A DNA stretch of 64,000 nt from Acinetobacter geminorum (lineage in GTDB: Bacteria; Pseudomonadota; Gammaproteobacteria; Pseudomonadales; Moraxellaceae). A program made the translations under genes and the position numbers. A model generated the notes under the pieces. It saw only the letters and a program-made list of their open reading frames with translations, had not been told where the DNA came from and did not search any database. Numbering within the stretch: the first letter of the stretch is position 1; each line of letters begins with the position of its first letter. The DNA is taken from positions 1 through 64,000 of the forward strand of contig NZ_JABELE010000016.1 in NCBI RefSeq assembly GCF_013009345.1, written 5' to 3'. Positions 17,001 through 25,501 of this stretch are shown here, one piece after another.

Positions 17001-18347
17001 TCACTGATAAGTTAACCAGCTATTAAGCTCGACTAGATCTTTTTCGCCTAACTGGCCTACCGCAGCTTTTAAACGAAGCACATTCAATAAATAGTCATAC
17101 TGAGCATTAAGATAATCCTGTTTTGCAGAAAAAGCATTACGCTGCGCCAATAAAACATCAACCATACTTTTCAAGCCTTCGTTATAACTCGCTTTTGAAG
17201 CTTGAGAAACCAAAGAAGAGGAATCCATTGCAGCCTTTCTTGCTTCAAGTTTGGCTTGATCTGTGTCGACCTGCATAAACGCACTTTTCACATCGACATT
17301 GGCACGGCGAATGGCTGCATCAAGTTGTGCCTGCGCTTTACTGGCTTCTACAGTGGCTTTTTTAATTGATGTTCGGGTCCGTCCACCATTAAATAAATTC
17401 CAGTTCATTTCTACACCGACCTGATCAAATTTTCCGTCAGTCGAAATGAGTGTCTCTGGTGTTTGTTTAGTATAGCCATAGCTCGCCACAGCATCTATTT
17501 GAGGATAAAGTGCTGCCTTTTCGACACGGCGCTGGTCTTCACTATATTTTTGCTGTAAACGGGCTTGCTGGATCTTTAAGTTTTTTTGCTGTGCCAAAGA
17601 AAGCCAGTCATTAAGCTCTGCTGGATAAGGCTTTTGAAAATTAAAATCACTTCGCAGTACAGCGAGTTTATCTTGATAAGAACCGATATATTCAGAAAGC
17701 TGCTCTTGGGCTAAAAGTAATTGAACATTGGTTGAAATACGATTGGCTCTAGCATTTTGATATTGAGCATTTGCTTCACTCACATCACTACGTGCCACTA
17801 AACCTTCTTTGAGTTTGGCATTCATCATATTGAGTTGTTCAAGCAAAGCCTTTTCTTCTTGTAAGTATGCAACACTCAGAGCCTGCTGACGCAACACATT
17901 AAAATAGGCTTCTGCCACATTTAAAACATGATCTTGTTTTTGCAGCCTTAAAGTGATTTCACTAAGTGCAACCGAAGTTTTAACTTGTTTATAACCTTCC
18001 CAAGCATCCATTCGAAATAATGGCTGACGTGCAGTGAGAGTCGCTTGTCGAGTCGTTGACGTACTACTTACCAAAGCATCTGACAGGCCCTCTTGATCAA
18101 CACCCGGAAAGTTTGAACGTTTTACAGTTTGTCGATTACGGGTAATGTTTCCAGACAATGTGACAGTAGGTAATAACGCCCCCGTTGCTAAGCCTAAGTT
18201 CAGTTGATCTGCCTCATATTGTTGTTGATTGGCTTGCCACGTTGGGTCATTTTGTTTTGCGCGCTCATAAGCTTCAACCAAATCTAGAGCAAAACTCGAA
18301 GATGCAAAACTCCAAAGGCCAACAGCGACCATTAATTTTATTTTCAT
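17001..18347 (-). CDS. tolC: TolC family outer-membrane channel protein
   Basis: TolC-type proteins form trimeric outer-membrane/periplasmic ducts for type I secretion and RND or MFS efflux pumps. The 448-residue protein has a signal peptide of about 20 residues (ending SSFA) and then the mature start LDLVEAYERAKQNDP. Two repeats of the outer-membrane efflux domain follow, with typical ALYPQIDAVASYGYT and NLFNGGRTRT segments and a long Ala/Gln-rich helix in each half. No pump genes adjoin. In Pseudomonas tolC also lies near thiC, nudF and cpdA, as here, which supports this being the general TolC rather than a pump-specific paralogue. Confidence 0.92.
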   Translation of the reverse strand: MKIKLMVAVGLWSFASSSFALDLVEAYERAKQNDPTWQANQQQYEADQLNLGLATGALLPTVTLSGNITRNRQTVKRSNFPGVDQEGLSDALVSSTSTTRQATLTARQPLFRMDAWEGYKQVKTSVALSEITLRLQKQDHVLNVAEAYFNVLRQQALSVAYLQEEKALLEQLNMMNAKLKEGLVARSDVSEANAQYQNARANRISTNVQLLLAQEQLSEYIGSYQDKLAVLRSDFNFQKPYPAELNDWLSLAQQKNLKIQQARLQQKYSEDQRRVEKAALYPQIDAVASYGYTKQTPETLISTDGKFDQVGVEMNWNLFNGGRTRTSIKKATVEASKAQAQLDAAIRRANVDVKSAFMQVDTDQAKLEARKAAMDSSSLVSQASKASYNEGLKSMVDVLLAQRNAFSAKQDYLNAQYDYLLNVLRLKAAVGQLGEKDLVELNSWLTYQ

Positions 18348-18427
18348 TGTTCAAATCAACGATAAAACTTGCCTTTAAGACTAAGAAAAATTCAAATCAA
18401 ACTCAAGCCATTAAAAGTTTTAGTTTT

Positions 18428-19333
18428 TTAAGCGTTCTTAGTTTTTGACAAGATTAAAATACAAATAAAAATCAGCAACATGCCTATCCAACCCAGCCAT
18501 GAAACATGCTCACCCACCAAAACGATGGCAAAAATCGCAGCCACTAAAGGTTCAAATAAAGTTAAGGTCGTCGCTTTGCTGGCATTTACTGTTTTTAATC
18601 CAAAACCGAAAAGTAAATAACCCAAAAACATAGGAATCAGCATCATATAACCAGCCACAAGTAAATTGGTTGAGCTATGCAATAACCCTCCACCTGTAAC
18701 CAACAAAGTAGGAAGCAAAATAACTGCCCCACCACCCATAATCATGCCCATTGCAGCTTTAGAGGCAACACCCCGATCTATTAATCTTTTTGCGGCCCAT
18801 GAATAAAGTGAATAAGTTGTAGCTGCGACAAGCCCAAGAAAAATACCGAAGAATTTATTCCATTGATTTGTACTCTCTTGGATCGCATGACTTTCCCCCA
18901 TCGATAACATACTTACACCAAGCACACCGCACACAAAACTTAGAAACCATATAGCCGATAAAGCTTTGCGGTCAAAAAATCGCTCTAAAATTGCTGCTAT
19001 TAATGGAGCGGTACCAATTGAAACAACGGTGCCAATCGTAATGCCCGCATAATGCATTGAGGAATAAAAAGCCAAAGGATAAACACCAACCGCCGCTACC
19101 CCTAAAAGCAGTATTGAAAGATTTTCCCTTATAAACTGACGGTTTTCGCGTATTGCTCGTGATGCAACCAAAGCTTGTAAAAGTCCTCCACCGCCCATCG
19201 CTACGGCACCAATAGCGAGTGGGCCAAGTGTCGGTGCAAATGCTGCCGCCGTACCTGTTGTTCCCCACAAAACAGAAGCAACCAAAATCGCAATTGTGCC
19301 CCCATAGCTACTATTTTTAATGAGGCTAATCAT
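18428..19333 (-). CDS. EamA/DMT-family transporter
   Basis: The protein is 301 residues with about ten hydrophobic helices arranged as two EamA (DUF6) repeats. Each repeat has a Gly/Ala-rich helix, for example LVASVLWGTTGTAAAFAPT near the N terminus. Members export amino acids, drugs or metabolites; the substrate is unknown here. Its start overlaps the end of the TetR-type gene by 8 bp, so the regulator and transporter are cotranscribed and the regulator probably controls the pair. Confidence 0.88.
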   Translation of the reverse strand: MISLIKNSSYGGTIAILVASVLWGTTGTAAAFAPTLGPLAIGAVAMGGGGLLQALVASRAIRENRQFIRENLSILLLGVAAVGVYPLAFYSSMHYAGITIGTVVSIGTAPLIAAILERFFDRKALSAIWFLSFVCGVLGVSMLSMGESHAIQESTNQWNKFFGIFLGLVAATTYSLYSWAAKRLIDRGVASKAAMGMIMGGGAVILLPTLLVTGGGLLHSSTNLLVAGYMMLIPMFLGYLLFGFGLKTVNASKATTLTLFEPLVAAIFAIVLVGEHVSWLGWIGMLLIFICILILSKTKNA

Positions 19334-19907
19334 GTAGGCATTCTCTATTTAAAATATCTTCTGCCATTTGTTTTGCTAATAGAAGTTGACGACTGTTTCC
19401 TTCTAAGCCTGCTCGTGCCATAGAACCCTCTAAAAGAAAAGAAAGCTGCGTAGCTACATAGTTAACGCGCTGTGAGTCTGGTATTAATTTTTTTAAATGC
19501 TCAGCAACAATACCTTCCACTTCTTCTTTATGCTGCCTTACAGAACTACGCCCTGCACTATTCGCTGGAAACTCTGCGGCAGCATTCAATAACCCACAGC
19601 CTCGAAACCCTTTTTCGTAGGCAAATTCTGCATGGTCCTGATAGGCATCAAACACAGCCAAAATGGCTTCTTTAGCTGTGTTTGTTTTTGCTAAACGCTT
19701 TTGATAGAGATCGAGCCACTCTTGATGGCGTGCAGCAATATAGGCATCAACAAGATCGCCTTTTGAAGAAAAATTATTATAAAGCGACATCTTAGCGACA
19801 TCGGCTTTAGCCGTAACTGAATTGATTCCTGTTGCAGTAATGCCATCGTTATAAAACAAGGTTGCTGCTGCATCGAGAATTTTCTGTCTTGCTGTTTTAT
19901 CATTCAT
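19326..19907 (-). CDS. TetR/AcrR-family transcriptional regulator
   Basis: The N-terminal 60 residues form a TetR helix-turn-helix (ILDAAATLFYNDGITATGINSV, then VAKMSLYNNFSSKGDL). The C-terminal 130 residues are a ligand-binding/dimerisation domain with a conserved Cys in RGCGLLNAAAEFP. The length (193) is typical. It precedes and overlaps an EamA exporter, which suggests ligand-responsive repression of that transporter. The upstream segment TAGACCGACCTACC (19922-19935) resembles TetR-type operators and is a candidate self-regulatory site. Confidence 0.9.
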   Translation of the reverse strand: MNDKTARQKILDAAATLFYNDGITATGINSVTAKADVAKMSLYNNFSSKGDLVDAYIAARHQEWLDLYQKRLAKTNTAKEAILAVFDAYQDHAEFAYEKGFRGCGLLNAAAEFPANSAGRSSVRQHKEEVEGIVAEHLKKLIPDSQRVNYVATQLSFLLEGSMARAGLEGNSRQLLLAKQMAEDILNRECLHD

Positions 19908-20014
19908 AGCTTTAATTTAAGTAGACCGACCTACCTAATAATAAAGATTTCTAACAATGATGCAATCTTTTTCCGAGTTATAATTTGAGCAATATTCACT
20001 TTGATAAAAAAACA

Positions 20015-21097
20015 ATGATGAAAAAAGTTCTAATGATGAGTGTATGCAGCGCACTACTTTTAGCTGGATGTAATAAAACATCAGAGCAAGATCAGGCTGT
20101 ATCTAAAGAGCAAAAACCAACTGAACAAAAGGCTACTCAAAAACAAGACAGCAGTTGCTTACAAATTATGGCTGCTACGCAGAAAATCAACCAAAACAGC
20201 AAAATAGAAGATTTAAATCAAATTAATGAAAAGCTTAAAAGCTGTGTTCCCTCTTTAAAAAATGATGAGCAGCTTAAGCTTATTGATGCTTCAACTGCGA
20301 TGTATCAACGTTTTCTTAAACAAGACTACACTGAAAAAACAGGGAGAGCTTTTGAAGCATTTGGCTATGCCGTTTTAGAACAGAAACAAGACCTTAAAAA
20401 GGTCATCCAAACCCAGAAAAAACTCTTCGACCAACTTAGCCCGCGTGATCAATATTTACTTCAACATGAAGGCCAAGCCTACATTGAACTTCTCTATCAA
20501 GGTGAGGGTATGTTTACCTATCGACGTCAGCCAAACTATTTAGTTGAGGTTTTTTCTACGTCCTTACCAGCAGACCAAAAAGAGTTCTTAACTCGTATGG
20601 CCAAAGATAATCAGGATATTTTCTATAACGATGGTGCGTTGGCTGTTTCATGGAAAGAACTTACTGAACGAGCACTTTTTTGGGAAAAATTTATTCAGAA
20701 ATATCCAAAAAGCCACTTTATTAGTGATGCAAAACGACTATTTAATGAATATCGCTATTTTATTTTCTTTGGTTTAGATAACACGCCAGTGTCAGATGAA
20801 TATGCACCGAATACGTGGTTTGATAAAGATGCTCTTCAACAAATTCGGTTTTTGTCTACACAAAATCAGTCGAGTTTAGCGAAATCCGCTCAACTGTTTC
20901 TTAAGTTTATTGCCACTCCTGTAGAGGAGCGTAATAAGCAATTTAAAATAGATTTAACTGATAAAAATGGTGATAAAAAATCAAATTATCAGATTACTCA
21001 TGAACAGCTTGAGCAGCTATTAAAATTTGATTCGCCATGGAACACGGAAGTCTATCGTGACTGCCATATGGATGCAGTTTGTATAGATACAAATTGA
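20015..21097 (+). CDS. Putative lipoprotein of unknown function
   Basis: I do not recognise this protein. The start at 20015 (or the next ATG at 20018) gives a basic, hydrophobic signal ending in the lipobox LLAGC, with acylated Cys19. A Lys/Gln/Glu-rich linker and about 300 residues of soluble, mainly helical sequence follow, including FHFISDAKRLFNEYRYF-like segments with many aromatic residues. The upstream start at 19985 would bury the lipobox and has no good ribosome site. It lies between a divergent TetR gene and the TPP riboswitch and has no obvious terminator. It is probably anchored in the outer membrane facing the periplasm. Confidence 0.8.
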   Translation: MMKKVLMMSVCSALLLAGCNKTSEQDQAVSKEQKPTEQKATQKQDSSCLQIMAATQKINQNSKIEDLNQINEKLKSCVPSLKNDEQLKLIDASTAMYQRFLKQDYTEKTGRAFEAFGYAVLEQKQDLKKVIQTQKKLFDQLSPRDQYLLQHEGQAYIELLYQGEGMFTYRRQPNYLVEVFSTSLPADQKEFLTRMAKDNQDIFYNDGALAVSWKELTERALFWEKFIQKYPKSHFISDAKRLFNEYRYFIFFGLDNTPVSDEYAPNTWFDKDALQQIRFLSTQNQSSLAKSAQLFLKFIATPVEERNKQFKIDLTDKNGDKKSNYQITHEQLEQLLKFDSPWNTEVYRDCHMDAVCIDTN

Positions 21098-21135
21098 CAA
21101 TGCCAGCCAACCTAAAACATGTTAGTCTGTAAATC

Positions 21136-21255
21136 GCTTGACGGAGCGCGAGTAATAGCTCGCTGAGATTGTGTAAATTCTGTGTTATCGCGACACAAGT
21201 TTGATCACAAGTACCGTTGAACCTGATCAGGTTAAGACCTGCGTAGGAATCAAGC
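21136..21255 (+). promoter_or_regulatory. TPP riboswitch (THI element) controlling thiC
   Basis: The thi-box landmarks are present: CTGAGA (21163-21168) and ACCGTTGAACCTGATCAGG starting at 21213, continuing to GCGTAGGAA. Helix P1 closes as GCTTGA (21136-21141) with TCAAGC (21250-21255). An extra stem-loop of about 40 nt occupies the variable P3 region. It lies 100 bp before thiC, the usual target, and should reduce ThiC synthesis when thiamine pyrophosphate is bound. A possible expression platform downstream is listed separately. Confidence 0.96.
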
Positions 21256-21328
21256 CATCTGAAAACTTAAAGCCTTAAATTTATCTAATAAAGATAAATC
21301 CGCCATCGTTTTTGGTCGTGCTTGATTC
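21247..21328 (+). promoter_or_regulatory. Alternative pairing downstream of the TPP riboswitch
   Basis: GAATCAAGC (21247-21255), which contains the 3' strand of riboswitch helix P1, is perfectly complementary to GCTTGATTC (21320-21328). The alternative 9-bp helix is longer than the 6-bp P1, so the two are mutually exclusive and could form the switching element. No T-run terminator follows, which points to control of translation or of RNA stability. Confidence 0.5.
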
Positions 21329-21355
21329 GTTGATGTTATTCATAAGGATCATGTG

Positions 21356-23233
21356 ATGAACCAGTTAACGAATCTTTCTTCTGCTGAAATTTCAGCACAA
21401 CATGAACAAGATGCAAAAGATTTAACTCGCATCTTACCCGCTTCTAAAAAAGTTTATATTGAAGGCTCTCGCCCTGACATTCAGGTTCCAATGCGGGAAA
21501 TTTCTTTAACCGACACCCCAACTGGCCTTGGTGGTGAACATAACCCTCCTGTTATGGTATATGACACTTCAGGTGTTTATACCGACCCAAATGTTCAAAT
21601 TGATTTAGACAAAGGTTTACCTTCAGTTCGCCAAAACTGGATTGAAGAGCGTAACGATACTGACGTACTTTCTGGTTTAACTTCAAAGTTTGGTCAAGAA
21701 CGTTTAAAAGACATTCGTACCGCTGATATTCGTTTTGCGCACATTCAAAATCCGCGCCGTGCCAAAGCAGGCAAAAATGTCACTCAAATGCACTATGCCA
21801 AGCAAGGTATTATCACACCTGAAATGGAATATATTGCAATTCGTGAAAATCAACGCCAGCGTGAAGGTGTTGATATGCGTCAACATGCTGGACAAAATTT
21901 CGGTGCAAAAAACTTAAAAGAAATTACACCTGAATTTGTTCGCCAAGAAGTTGCTGAAGGTCGTGCGATCATTCCTGCAAACATTAATCACCCAGAACTT
22001 GAACCAATGATTATTGGTCGTAACTTCTTGGTTAAAATTAATGCCAACATTGGTAACTCAGCGCTTGGCTCTTCAATTGATGAAGAAGTTGCGAAAATGA
22101 CTTGGGCAACGCGTTGGGGTGCCGACACCATTATGGATTTGTCGACAGGTAAAAACATTCATGAAACACGTGAATGGATTATTCGTAACTCACCTGTTCC
22201 AATCGGTACCGTGCCAATCTATCAAGCACTTGAAAAAGTTGATGGCGTCGCAGAGGACTTAACTTGGGAAATCTTCAAAGACACACTAATTGAACAAGCC
22301 GAGCAAGGTGTTGACTACTTCACAATTCACGCTGGTGTATTACTTCGCTATGTACCACTTACAGCAAACCGTTTAACAGGTATTGTATCTCGTGGTGGTT
22401 CAATCATGGCGCAGTGGTGTCTAGCACATCATGAAGAAAACTTCCTATACACACATTTCGATGAAATCTGTGAAATCATGAAGGCTTATGACGTTTCATT
22501 TAGCTTAGGTGATGGCTTACGTCCTGGCTGTATCCAAGATGCAAATGACGAAGCACAGTTCAGCGAACTCAAAACATTAGGTGAACTGACTCACCGTGCA
22601 TGGGAACACGATGTTCAAGTCATGATTGAAGGCCCTGGTCATGTACCAATGCACATGATTAAAGAAAACATGGACCTTCAGTTAGAAGTGTGTAAAGAAG
22701 CACCATTCTATACGCTTGGACCATTAACAACAGATATCGCTCCGGGTTATGACCACATTACTTCTGCAATTGGTGCAGCCATGATTGGTTGGTACGGCAC
22801 AGCGATGCTTTGTTATGTGACACCAAAAGAACACTTAGGTTTACCAAACAAAAAAGATGTTAAAGACGGAATTATTACCTACAAGCTTGCAGCACATGCT
22901 GCCGATCTTGCGAAAGGGCATCCGGGTGCTCAAGTTCGCGATAATGCCTTATCAAAAGCTCGTTTTGAATTCCGTTGGGATGATCAGTTCAACCTAAGTC
23001 TAGACCCTGATACAGCACGTAGTATGCACGATGAAACCTTACCAAAAGAGGCTCATAAATCTGCACACTTCTGCTCAATGTGTGGTCCAAAATTCTGTTC
23101 AATGAAAATCACTCAGAATGTACGCGACTATGCCAACAACCTCACCAATAACGATTCAGAGGTTGAAGAAGGCCTCAAAGCGATGAAAGAGGTTTATCAG
23201 GAGCAAGGTCAAAAACTGTATCATAAAGTGTAA
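21356..23233 (+). CDS. thiC: Phosphomethylpyrimidine synthase ThiC
   Basis: ThiC is a radical-SAM enzyme that rearranges aminoimidazole ribotide into hydroxymethylpyrimidine phosphate for thiamine. The C-terminal Fe-S cluster motif is CSMCGPKFC (Cys573, 576, 581). Other family segments are NPRRAKAGKNVTQMHYAK, SLGDGLRPGCIQDAND and IEGPGHVPMHM. The length of 625 residues is typical. AAGGA lies 7 nt before the ATG at 21356; a GTG one codon earlier is too close to it. Expression is expected to be TPP-controlled through the riboswitch upstream. Confidence 0.98.
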   Translation: MNQLTNLSSAEISAQHEQDAKDLTRILPASKKVYIEGSRPDIQVPMREISLTDTPTGLGGEHNPPVMVYDTSGVYTDPNVQIDLDKGLPSVRQNWIEERNDTDVLSGLTSKFGQERLKDIRTADIRFAHIQNPRRAKAGKNVTQMHYAKQGIITPEMEYIAIRENQRQREGVDMRQHAGQNFGAKNLKEITPEFVRQEVAEGRAIIPANINHPELEPMIIGRNFLVKINANIGNSALGSSIDEEVAKMTWATRWGADTIMDLSTGKNIHETREWIIRNSPVPIGTVPIYQALEKVDGVAEDLTWEIFKDTLIEQAEQGVDYFTIHAGVLLRYVPLTANRLTGIVSRGGSIMAQWCLAHHEENFLYTHFDEICEIMKAYDVSFSLGDGLRPGCIQDANDEAQFSELKTLGELTHRAWEHDVQVMIEGPGHVPMHMIKENMDLQLEVCKEAPFYTLGPLTTDIAPGYDHITSAIGAAMIGWYGTAMLCYVTPKEHLGLPNKKDVKDGIITYKLAAHAADLAKGHPGAQVRDNALSKARFEFRWDDQFNLSLDPDTARSMHDETLPKEAHKSAHFCSMCGPKFCSMKITQNVRDYANNLTNNDSEVEEGLKAMKEVYQEQGQKLYHKV

Positions 23234-23308
23234 ATATTCAAAAAAAACACTTGCCTAGCCCTGATTCTCGGTTAGGATGAAATAAATAGATTTCGTCCTG
23301 ATCGAATC

Positions 23309-23935
23309 ATGAGTATTGTTGAACGTCCAAGTTATACATCTAAAGATGTCGAAGTAACATCACGTGAATCTCTATTCCGTGGTTTTATTCAAGTTGAAAA
23401 AGTCAGCCTTCGACATCGTCTATTTAATCAATCTGAATATACTCATGTATTGCAGCGTGAACTCGTTCATCGGCCTGAAGCAGCTGGCGTACTACTCTAC
23501 AACGATCAAAAACAACAGTTTGCTCTGATTGAACAGTTCCGTGTTGGGGCTTTAGATGATGCTCAATCACCGTGGCAGTTAGAAATAATTGCAGGCGTGC
23601 TAGATGGTGATGAATCACCAGAAAGTTGTATTCGACGAGAGAGCCTTGAAGAATCAGGTTGCGAAGTTCAAAATTTAGAGCATCTATTTAGCTTTTACCC
23701 GTCAGCTGGTGCTTGCTCAGAGTTATTTCATCTCTATGTTGCCGAAACTGAATTACCCGCTGAAGGGGGTGTTTTTGGCGTAGATGATGAGGGGGAAAAT
23801 ATTCAATTGCACTTATTTAATTATAGTGAAATCCAGACTCTACTCGACAGCGGACGTTTAAGAAATGCTCCTGTCATTATGGCATTACAATGGCTGGCCC
23901 AACACAGCAAAACGATAATAAACCCGAAGAGGTAG
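23309..23935 (+). CDS. nudF: ADP-ribose pyrophosphatase (Nudix)
   Basis: NudF hydrolyses ADP-ribose to AMP and ribose 5-phosphate. The Nudix box is clear at about residues 104-126, GVLDGDESPESCIRRESLEE then SG, fitting GX5EX7REUXEEXGU. The 208-residue length and the N-terminal RESLFRGFIQVEKVSLRHRL match the YqiB group. It is followed 4 bp later by cpdA, the pairing found in E. coli and Pseudomonas, which supports NudF over other Nudix enzymes. Confidence 0.93.
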   Translation: MSIVERPSYTSKDVEVTSRESLFRGFIQVEKVSLRHRLFNQSEYTHVLQRELVHRPEAAGVLLYNDQKQQFALIEQFRVGALDDAQSPWQLEIIAGVLDGDESPESCIRRESLEESGCEVQNLEHLFSFYPSAGACSELFHLYVAETELPAEGGVFGVDDEGENIQLHLFNYSEIQTLLDSGRLRNAPVIMALQWLAQHSKTIINPKR

Positions 23936-23939
23936 GACG

Positions 23940-24752
23940 GTGACTTTTCAAGTCTCAACACTTTCACAAAAAGACCATGTCATTATACAAATTACCGATA
24001 CCCACCTATTGGAGTATCCGCATTTAGAATTTGTGGGTATGAATCCTGAAGAAAGCTTTCACGCCATTATTCAACAGATACTTAATAAACATCCTGAAAC
24101 TGATGCAATTATCCATACCGGGGACCTAGCTCAGGCACCAACGCCTATTACCTACAAACGTTATATTCAATATATGCAAACGCTTGGTCTGCCCTTTTTT
24201 CAGACCTTAGGTAATCATGACAATGTTGACCATTTTCCATTGCATAAAGAGAATCATCAGGAACCTGTGGTCATTTGCTTAGGGAACTGGCGGATTATTC
24301 TATTAAATAGTGCGGTAAAAGGTCATATTGATGGACATCTATCAGCAGAACAGCTAGAGAACTTAACGGCTTTACTTGAAGAGTATGCAGATAACCCGAT
24401 TTTGCTGGCTTGTCATCACCACCCTTTTGCCATGAAGTCAAAATGGATTGATCATCACAAGTTACAAAATTCTAATGCTTTACTTACAGCATTAACGCCG
24501 TTTAAAAATGTAAAAGCTTTGGTCTGCGGGCATGTTCATCAAGACTCAATCAACATTTGGCAAGGGGTCGAATTTTTCTCTACACCTTCGACAAGTGTTC
24601 AGTTTAAACCCTTTAGTAATGATTTTGCACTCGATCAAAATGCTCCCGGCTACCGTTACATTCGTCTAAAAAACGATGGTAGTTTTGAAACAGAAGTCTT
24701 CCGTCTTGAAAATTTTCATGGCCATATAAACACTGATATTTCAGGCTATTAG
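23940..24752 (+). CDS. cpdA: 3',5'-cyclic-AMP phosphodiesterase
   Basis: CpdA lowers cAMP by hydrolysing it to AMP. This metallophosphatase has its metal-ligand motifs in order: TDTHL (about 20), GDLAQ (61), GNHDN (97), a paired HH in CHHHPF, and CGHVHQ (near 198). The length is 270. The start is a GTG at 23940 preceded by GAGG, immediately after nudF, so the two are probably cotranscribed. With Vfr/CRP-type regulators in Acinetobacter it may tune pili and carbon use, which is inference. Confidence 0.92.
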   Translation: MTFQVSTLSQKDHVIIQITDTHLLEYPHLEFVGMNPEESFHAIIQQILNKHPETDAIIHTGDLAQAPTPITYKRYIQYMQTLGLPFFQTLGNHDNVDHFPLHKENHQEPVVICLGNWRIILLNSAVKGHIDGHLSAEQLENLTALLEEYADNPILLACHHHPFAMKSKWIDHHKLQNSNALLTALTPFKNVKALVCGHVHQDSINIWQGVEFFSTPSTSVQFKPFSNDFALDQNAPGYRYIRLKNDGSFETEVFRLENFHGHINTDISGY

Positions 24753-24864
24753 CCCTATTTCTTATATGCTTATATATAATTATGACTGGGGCAAACACGT
24801 TTTGAAAATATTTACGGGGCGGAATGACTATCATCTTGCAGGAAAAATCTATATGATGACGACC

Positions 24865-24890
24865 CGATGGGAAAATCCCATCGATGGTTT
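24865..24890 (+). terminator. Hairpin after cpdA, weak terminator
   Basis: A perfect 8-bp stem CGATGGGA/TCCCATCG (24865-24872 and 24876-24883) with a 3-nt loop is followed by ATGGTTTTCT. The T run is short and offset, so termination is uncertain. It lies between cpdA and the dksA promoter. Confidence 0.5.
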
Positions 24891-24903
24891 TCTATAAAAA
24901 CAC

Positions 24904-24933
24904 TTGCATATCACCATATTTTTTGCGTATAGA
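24904..24933 (+). promoter_or_regulatory. Candidate dksA promoter
   Basis: A -35 TTGCAT (24904-24909) and -10 TATAGA (24928-24933) are separated by 18 bp. Transcription would begin near 24940, which rules out the GTG at 24940 as a start codon and supports the ATG at 24964. Confidence 0.55.
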
Positions 24934-24963
24934 TAATACGTGTATGATGAGGAATGCCCTATT

Positions 24964-25500
24964 ATGGCGAATGACAACCACAACCAAGTTTTGGATGAAC
25001 ATACAGAAGTTGTAGTGGAAGGTGACAAAGCTTCTGCAAAACGTGCACGTAAAGTGAAACCTAAAACTTCTGACATAGGCACAACTGCAAGTTTATTTGG
25101 TATTGCACCTTATCAACCTAAGAAAAATGAAGAGTACATGTCTGAAGGACAGCTCGAGCATTTCCGACAAATTCTGCAAGCATGGAAAGCTGAATTAATG
25201 TCTGAAGTTGATCGTACTTTAAATACGATGCAAGACGAATCAACTGCACTGCCAGATGTAAACGACCGTGCGACCCAAGAAGAAGAATTTGCAATTGAAT
25301 TACGTACACGTGACCGTGAACGTAAGTTAATTCGTAAAATCGAACAATCTATGGAAGCTATTAAGAATGAAGACTACGGTTTCTGTGAAACTTGTGGTAT
25401 TGAAATCGGCTTACGTCGTTTAGAAGCGCGTCCAACTGCAACGTTATGTATTGACTGCAAAACTTTGGCAGAAATTAAAGAGAAGCAAAATAACGGTTAA
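24964..25500 (+). CDS. dksA: RNA polymerase-binding transcription factor DksA
   Basis: DksA binds the RNA polymerase secondary channel and works with ppGpp in the stringent response. The C-terminal zinc finger has Cys141, Cys144, Cys162 and Cys165 (CETCGIEIG then LCIDC). The central coiled-coil includes the tip acidic residues in LPDVNDRATQEEEF. The protein is 178 residues, with a Lys/Thr-rich N-terminal extension of about 40 residues compared with E. coli. I start at the ATG at 24964, with GAGGAA about 10 nt upstream. It is followed after one base by gluQ, the same pairing as dksA-gluQ in E. coli. Confidence 0.95.
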   Translation: MANDNHNQVLDEHTEVVVEGDKASAKRARKVKPKTSDIGTTASLFGIAPYQPKKNEEYMSEGQLEHFRQILQAWKAELMSEVDRTLNTMQDESTALPDVNDRATQEEEFAIELRTRDRERKLIRKIEQSMEAIKNEDYGFCETCGIEIGLRRLEARPTATLCIDCKTLAEIKEKQNNG

Positions 25501-25501
25501 T

